64,000 nt of DNA from Xiheicaenibacterium sp046351325 (GTDB lineage Bacteria; Myxococcota_A; Polyangia; Polyangiales; Polyangiaceae), in contig JAXLYR010000026.1 in NCBI GenBank assembly GCA_046351325.1, positions 31,054 through 95,053 of the forward strand. The letters are read 5' to 3'. This document shows positions 61,157 to 64,000 of this stretch, one piece after another. The position numbers were made by a program, and so were the translations under genes. The notes beneath the pieces were generated by a model. It was given only the letters and a program-made list of their open reading frames with translations. It searched no databases and was not told the origin of the DNA. The first letter of the stretch is position 1. Each line of letters starts with the position of its first letter.

Positions 61157-62680
61157 TTGCACACCCTCGTCCTCGGTGCCGGCTCGGCCGGCTGTGTGAT
61201 CGCGGCGCGTCTCAGCGAGAGCTCCAGAGCGGAGGTCACGCTCGTGGAGGCCGGGCCCGACTACAGGTCCCCCGCTGACGTCCCGGCCGATCTCGCGAAC
61301 GGCCGCAAGAACTCCCTGGTCGATCACGACTGGGGTTATCGCTTCCAACCGACGGCCCTGCGCCCGAACACGTTCGCGTTCCCACGCGGGCGCGTCGTCG
61401 GCGGCTCGAGCGCGGTCAACACGTGCATCGCCCTGCGTGGTCACCCTTACGACTACGACGAGTGGGCCGAGCGCGGCCTCACCGAGTGGTCCTTCGCGCA
61501 CTGTTTGCCTGCGTTCAAGCGACTCGAGCACGACCTCGATTTCGACAACGAGTGGCACGGTCAGGACGGGCCGATCCCGGTTCGCCGGCACCCGCACTAC
61601 GAGCTCACCGTCTGGCAGGCCGGGTTCTTCGACGCCGCGCGCGACGCCGGCTACCCGGAGACCGTCGATCACAACAACCCCGAGCTCCCCTGCGGCGTCG
61701 GCCCGCACGCCATGAACAAAGTCGGCGGCGAGCGCATGAGCGCGGCGCGCTGCTACCTCACGCCCGAGGTCCGCCGTCGCCCGAACCTGCGCGTCGTGTC
61801 GAACGCGCACGTGCGCAGGCTGACGTTCGCGAACAAGAAAGTAACCGGCGTCGAGGTGCAGCTGCCCGACGGCAGCGTCGAGCTCCTGCGCGCGGACCGC
61901 GTCGTCGTCTCGGGCGGCGCGATCGGATCGCTTGGGATTCTCCTGCGATCGGGCATCGGCCCGCGCCGCGACGTCGAGCGCCTCGGCGTCGAGCTCGTCC
62001 AGGACTCACCCACCGTCGGCGCCCGCCTCCTCGATCACTACGGCGTCGCGATCCTCCTCGCGCCGCGCAGCGACTTCTGCACGACCGCCGACCCTGTGAT
62101 TCAGCTCATGGCGAGGGCCACGACGCTCGGCAGCCGCCACCCTCACGATCTCCAAATCCAAGCGGGCTCCTGGCTGCCTGTCTTCGGCCTCGAGATCCCC
62201 GTCGTCGCGCTCATGGCCGCGATTGGAAAGCCCGACGGCGCGGGGACTATCCGCTTCGACTCCGCCGACCCGCTCGCGAAACCTCATATCGAAGCGCGCT
62301 TCCTCGCCCACCCCGCCGACCGTGCGCGCGCAGTCGAGGCCATCGAGCGCATGTGGGCGCTCGCGCGCAAGCCAGCGCTCGCGTCGCTCGCGACACCCCT
62401 CTATCCGAGCCGCGGCGTATTGAGCAAAACAGCCTCGATCGCCGACTTCCTACCAAAGATTACAGGGTCGGGATACCACCCTTGCGGGACTATCCCAATG
62501 AGCGCCCAAAACATCGAAGACGGCGCCCTCGACGGCGAATGCCGAGTCCGCGGCGTCTCGGGCGTCATCGTCGCAGACGCCAGCATCTTCCCTACCATCA
62601 TGACCGCGAACACCAACCTGCCCACGCTCATGGTCGGTGAACGCGTGGCCGAATGGCTCCTCGAGGGTCGCTACGACTGA
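61157..62680 (+). CDS. GMC-family FAD oxidoreductase (choline/alcohol dehydrogenase type)
   Basis: A 507-residue flavoenzyme with the N-terminal dinucleotide-binding GAGSAG, the GMC signature FPRGRVVGGSSAVN and the C-terminal catalytic pair: histidine in GSGYHPCGTIPM and asparagine in TANTNLPTLM. Family members oxidise alcohols such as choline or long-chain or aromatic alcohols. It starts at TTG 61157 without a strong Shine-Dalgarno. It is divergent from the diiron/reductase operon and may process the same substrate, oxidising the alcohol product of the oxygenase (inference). Confidence 0.92.
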   Translation: MHTLVLGAGSAGCVIAARLSESSRAEVTLVEAGPDYRSPADVPADLANGRKNSLVDHDWGYRFQPTALRPNTFAFPRGRVVGGSSAVNTCIALRGHPYDYDEWAERGLTEWSFAHCLPAFKRLEHDLDFDNEWHGQDGPIPVRRHPHYELTVWQAGFFDAARDAGYPETVDHNNPELPCGVGPHAMNKVGGERMSAARCYLTPEVRRRPNLRVVSNAHVRRLTFANKKVTGVEVQLPDGSVELLRADRVVVSGGAIGSLGILLRSGIGPRRDVERLGVELVQDSPTVGARLLDHYGVAILLAPRSDFCTTADPVIQLMARATTLGSRHPHDLQIQAGSWLPVFGLEIPVVALMAAIGKPDGAGTIRFDSADPLAKPHIEARFLAHPADRARAVEAIERMWALARKPALASLATPLYPSRGVLSKTASIADFLPKITGSGYHPCGTIPMSAQNIEDGALDGECRVRGVSGVIVADASIFPTIMTANTNLPTLMVGERVAEWLLEGRYD

Positions 62681-62877
62681 TCTTGATTCGGCGCCCAGCG
62701 TCCTCGATCACTACGTGTCAGTCGCGTATCTCTAGGAGTGATCGCAGCGCCCGTCCGAAGGAAGTTCGTTTGCCTCGCAAGACGTTTCGATTGCGCTCTG
62801 CGAGCTTGTGTTCGTGCCAAGCGCGTTGCTGGCGGCCTGGGTGAAGCCCGTCATGGAAGCTCTGCTATTCTAGACCC

Positions 62878-64000
62878 GTGATCGCCGGCTGGAGAACCTT
62901 CGCCACGCGTTGCCGCCACGACCGCGCGAGGCTTCGGATACAAAGCGCGCTGCCCATTTTTGTCTTGTCGCTGGAGGGTCTCGCGTCTTGTGGTGATGCT
63001 GGGTCTTCATCTCGTCACAGCGTCGCACCTCCAGTCCTCGCGACGTCCGGCGTGCGAGGGCCGAGCGTCGGGCAACATCGACTCCCGAAGAACCAGGCGA
63101 CGCCCATTGGCTCGCTCACCTTCACCTTCAAGGGTGTTCTGCGAATCTATCCGGCGCAGCCCTCGAGCGTCGTGCATCACACGGTCCTCGCCTTCGAGGT
63201 TACCGAGGGCAGCGAGCTGCGGGACGCCTACGCGGATGAGGGCGCGCACTTCAACGATGTGCAGGAGTCCTTCGGTGTAGTGTGGCGAGTGGTTGGTCAA
63301 TTCGCTGACCAGACGGACGCTGCCACCATCGAGATCCTATCGGTGAGCGCATCGTCGGAGTGCGCGGCCGTCTGTGGTGTCGCCGGCAAATGTACCGCGA
63401 GAGACGGCCGCTGCGTCGTTGGCTCGGATGCGGACTGCGCTGCCTCCGAGGCATGCGCTGCAGAAGGCCTTTGCAGTGCGAACGGGGGCACGTGCGTCGC
63501 CGCTGACAACGAAGCCTGCAAGAAGTCGCGCGGCTGCGTCTCTGGTGGGTACTGCATTGCAGACAAAGGCCAATGCGTGGCGAGCGCACCGGCAGATTGC
63601 TTGCGCTCGGAGGGCTGCGCGAAGCATGGTCTGTGCACATTCATTGACGGCCGTTGCGCCGTAGGGAGCGACTCCGACTGTAAGGTCTCGGGGAGCTGCG
63701 CAGCGCGCGGTGAGTGTGTCTTCAGCGAGGGCCAATGCCGCCCGGCGACGGCCGCCCACTGTCGAGGATCGGCGCTGTGCGAGAATTTCGGCCGCTGCGA
63801 CTTCCAAGCGAACACCACTGCGCCGGCCACTTCGGACAGCTGCGTCCCCGGGAGCCAACAAGATTGTAACAAGGACACGCAGTGGCGCGGACTCTTGACC
63901 TACGACGCCTCGACGAAGAGCTGCATCCCTCAATGCGCGAAGTCGACGCTCTGTACCGACCTCGGCAAATGCACCCCCGGCCGCGGCATCTGTTCGGCCC
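62878..64000 (+). CDS. Cys-rich repeat lipoprotein, partial (runs off the window)
   Basis: From GTG 62878 the frame stays open to the right edge, giving at least 374 residues. A likely leader (LRIQSALPIFVLSLEGLAS-C) is followed by a region of about 115 residues without cysteine, then at least six repeats of 20-30 residues with the pattern C-x3-(S)-x2-C-x3-G-x-C-x4-G-x-C-V-x2-S-D-x-D-C, for example CAASEACAAEGLCSANGGTC. The repeats are unlike any textbook domain but similar in style to myxobacterial surface Cys-rich repeats. Probably a cell-surface adhesin or ligand-binding protein. The start is uncertain because the n-region is long. Confidence 0.75.
   Translation, partial: MIAGWRTFATRCRHDRARLRIQSALPIFVLSLEGLASCGDAGSSSRHSVAPPVLATSGVRGPSVGQHRLPKNQATPIGSLTFTFKGVLRIYPAQPSSVVHHTVLAFEVTEGSELRDAYADEGAHFNDVQESFGVVWRVVGQFADQTDAATIEILSVSASSECAAVCGVAGKCTARDGRCVVGSDADCAASEACAAEGLCSANGGTCVAADNEACKKSRGCVSGGYCIADKGQCVASAPADCLRSEGCAKHGLCTFIDGRCAVGSDSDCKVSGSCAARGECVFSEGQCRPATAAHCRGSALCENFGRCDFQANTTAPATSDSCVPGSQQDCNKDTQWRGLLTYDASTKSCIPQCAKSTLCTDLGKCTPGRGICSA

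Overview
The window looks like chromosomal DNA of a high-GC, predatory-type myxobacterium (Polyangiales/Sorangium-like). This is inferred from codon use and from family content. There are tandem membrane Ser/Thr protein kinases and about fifteen secreted lipoproteins with Gly/Ser-rich stalks. There are also two proteins with MYXO-CTERM sorting tails, Myxococcales Cys-rich and MopE-type repeats, and c-type cytochrome lipoproteins. No rRNA, tRNA, CRISPR array, transposase or phage gene was seen.

Region 1 (1-6041): a small exported protein, two adjacent paralogous Ser/Thr kinases with related extracytoplasmic domains, an Sfp-type phosphopantetheinyl transferase, and a convergent Crp/FNR-family regulator. 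Region 2 (6197-17270): a Gly-rich lipoprotein, then a perfect FNR-type box (TTGATGGGGATCAA, 7785-7798) 35 bp before an eleven-gene, almost fully overlapping operon. The operon encodes an alpha-oxoamine synthase, a stand-alone AT, a FabZ-like dehydratase, a KS, a FabG-like KR, an HMG-CoA-synthase homologue, two enoyl-CoA hydratase homologues (ECH1/ECH2-like), a FabL-like reductase, an ACP of the beta-branching donor type, and a second FabL-like reductase. This is a discrete-enzyme (type II-like) lipid/polyketide pathway. It has a complete reductive cycle, a beta-methyl-branching cassette, and a PLP enzyme that would release the chain by condensation with an amino acid. The predicted product class is a branched, sphingoid-like amino ketone. 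The nearby phosphopantetheinyl transferase could activate the ACP, and the FNR-like regulator, whose recognition helix carries the FNR ExxSR signature, could control the operon. I regard this as the most promising new system in the window.

Region 3 (17366-33212): a surface and periplasmic series of lipoproteins, an SGNH-like esterase candidate, a MopE-repeat protein, a DUF192 protein, a multicopper oxidase, a gluzincin metalloprotease with MYXO-CTERM, a bacterial serpin lipoprotein and a Tat-exported flavin amine oxidase. Region 4 (33281-41588): a DprE1/DprE2-like pair (decaprenylphosphoryl-ribose epimerase type) flanking an opposite-strand Pro-rich protein, a frameshifted YyaL/DUF255 gene fused to an aldo-keto-reductase-like domain, and an MDR oxidoreductase. 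A short palindromic repeat recurs at the convergent gene ends.

Region 5 (41745-53398): a four-gene operon of heme-motif lipoproteins with a Tat-exported DUF1501-like protein, a membrane protein with a PQGGYG-repeat tail, a divergent metallo-beta-lactamase-fold/LysR pair sharing a perfect palindrome, a beta-helix MYXO-CTERM protein, a tetraheme lipoprotein, and a small exported protein whose start lies inside a striking nested hairpin. Region 6 (53417-64000): a delta-60-repeat lipoprotein and a Gly-rich lipoprotein. Then comes a minus-strand operon, in transcription order: flavin/2Fe-2S reductase, MerR regulator, diiron ferritin-like oxygenase candidate, gamma-glutamyltranspeptidase. A GMC oxidoreductase diverges from it, and a Cys-rich repeat lipoprotein runs off the right edge.
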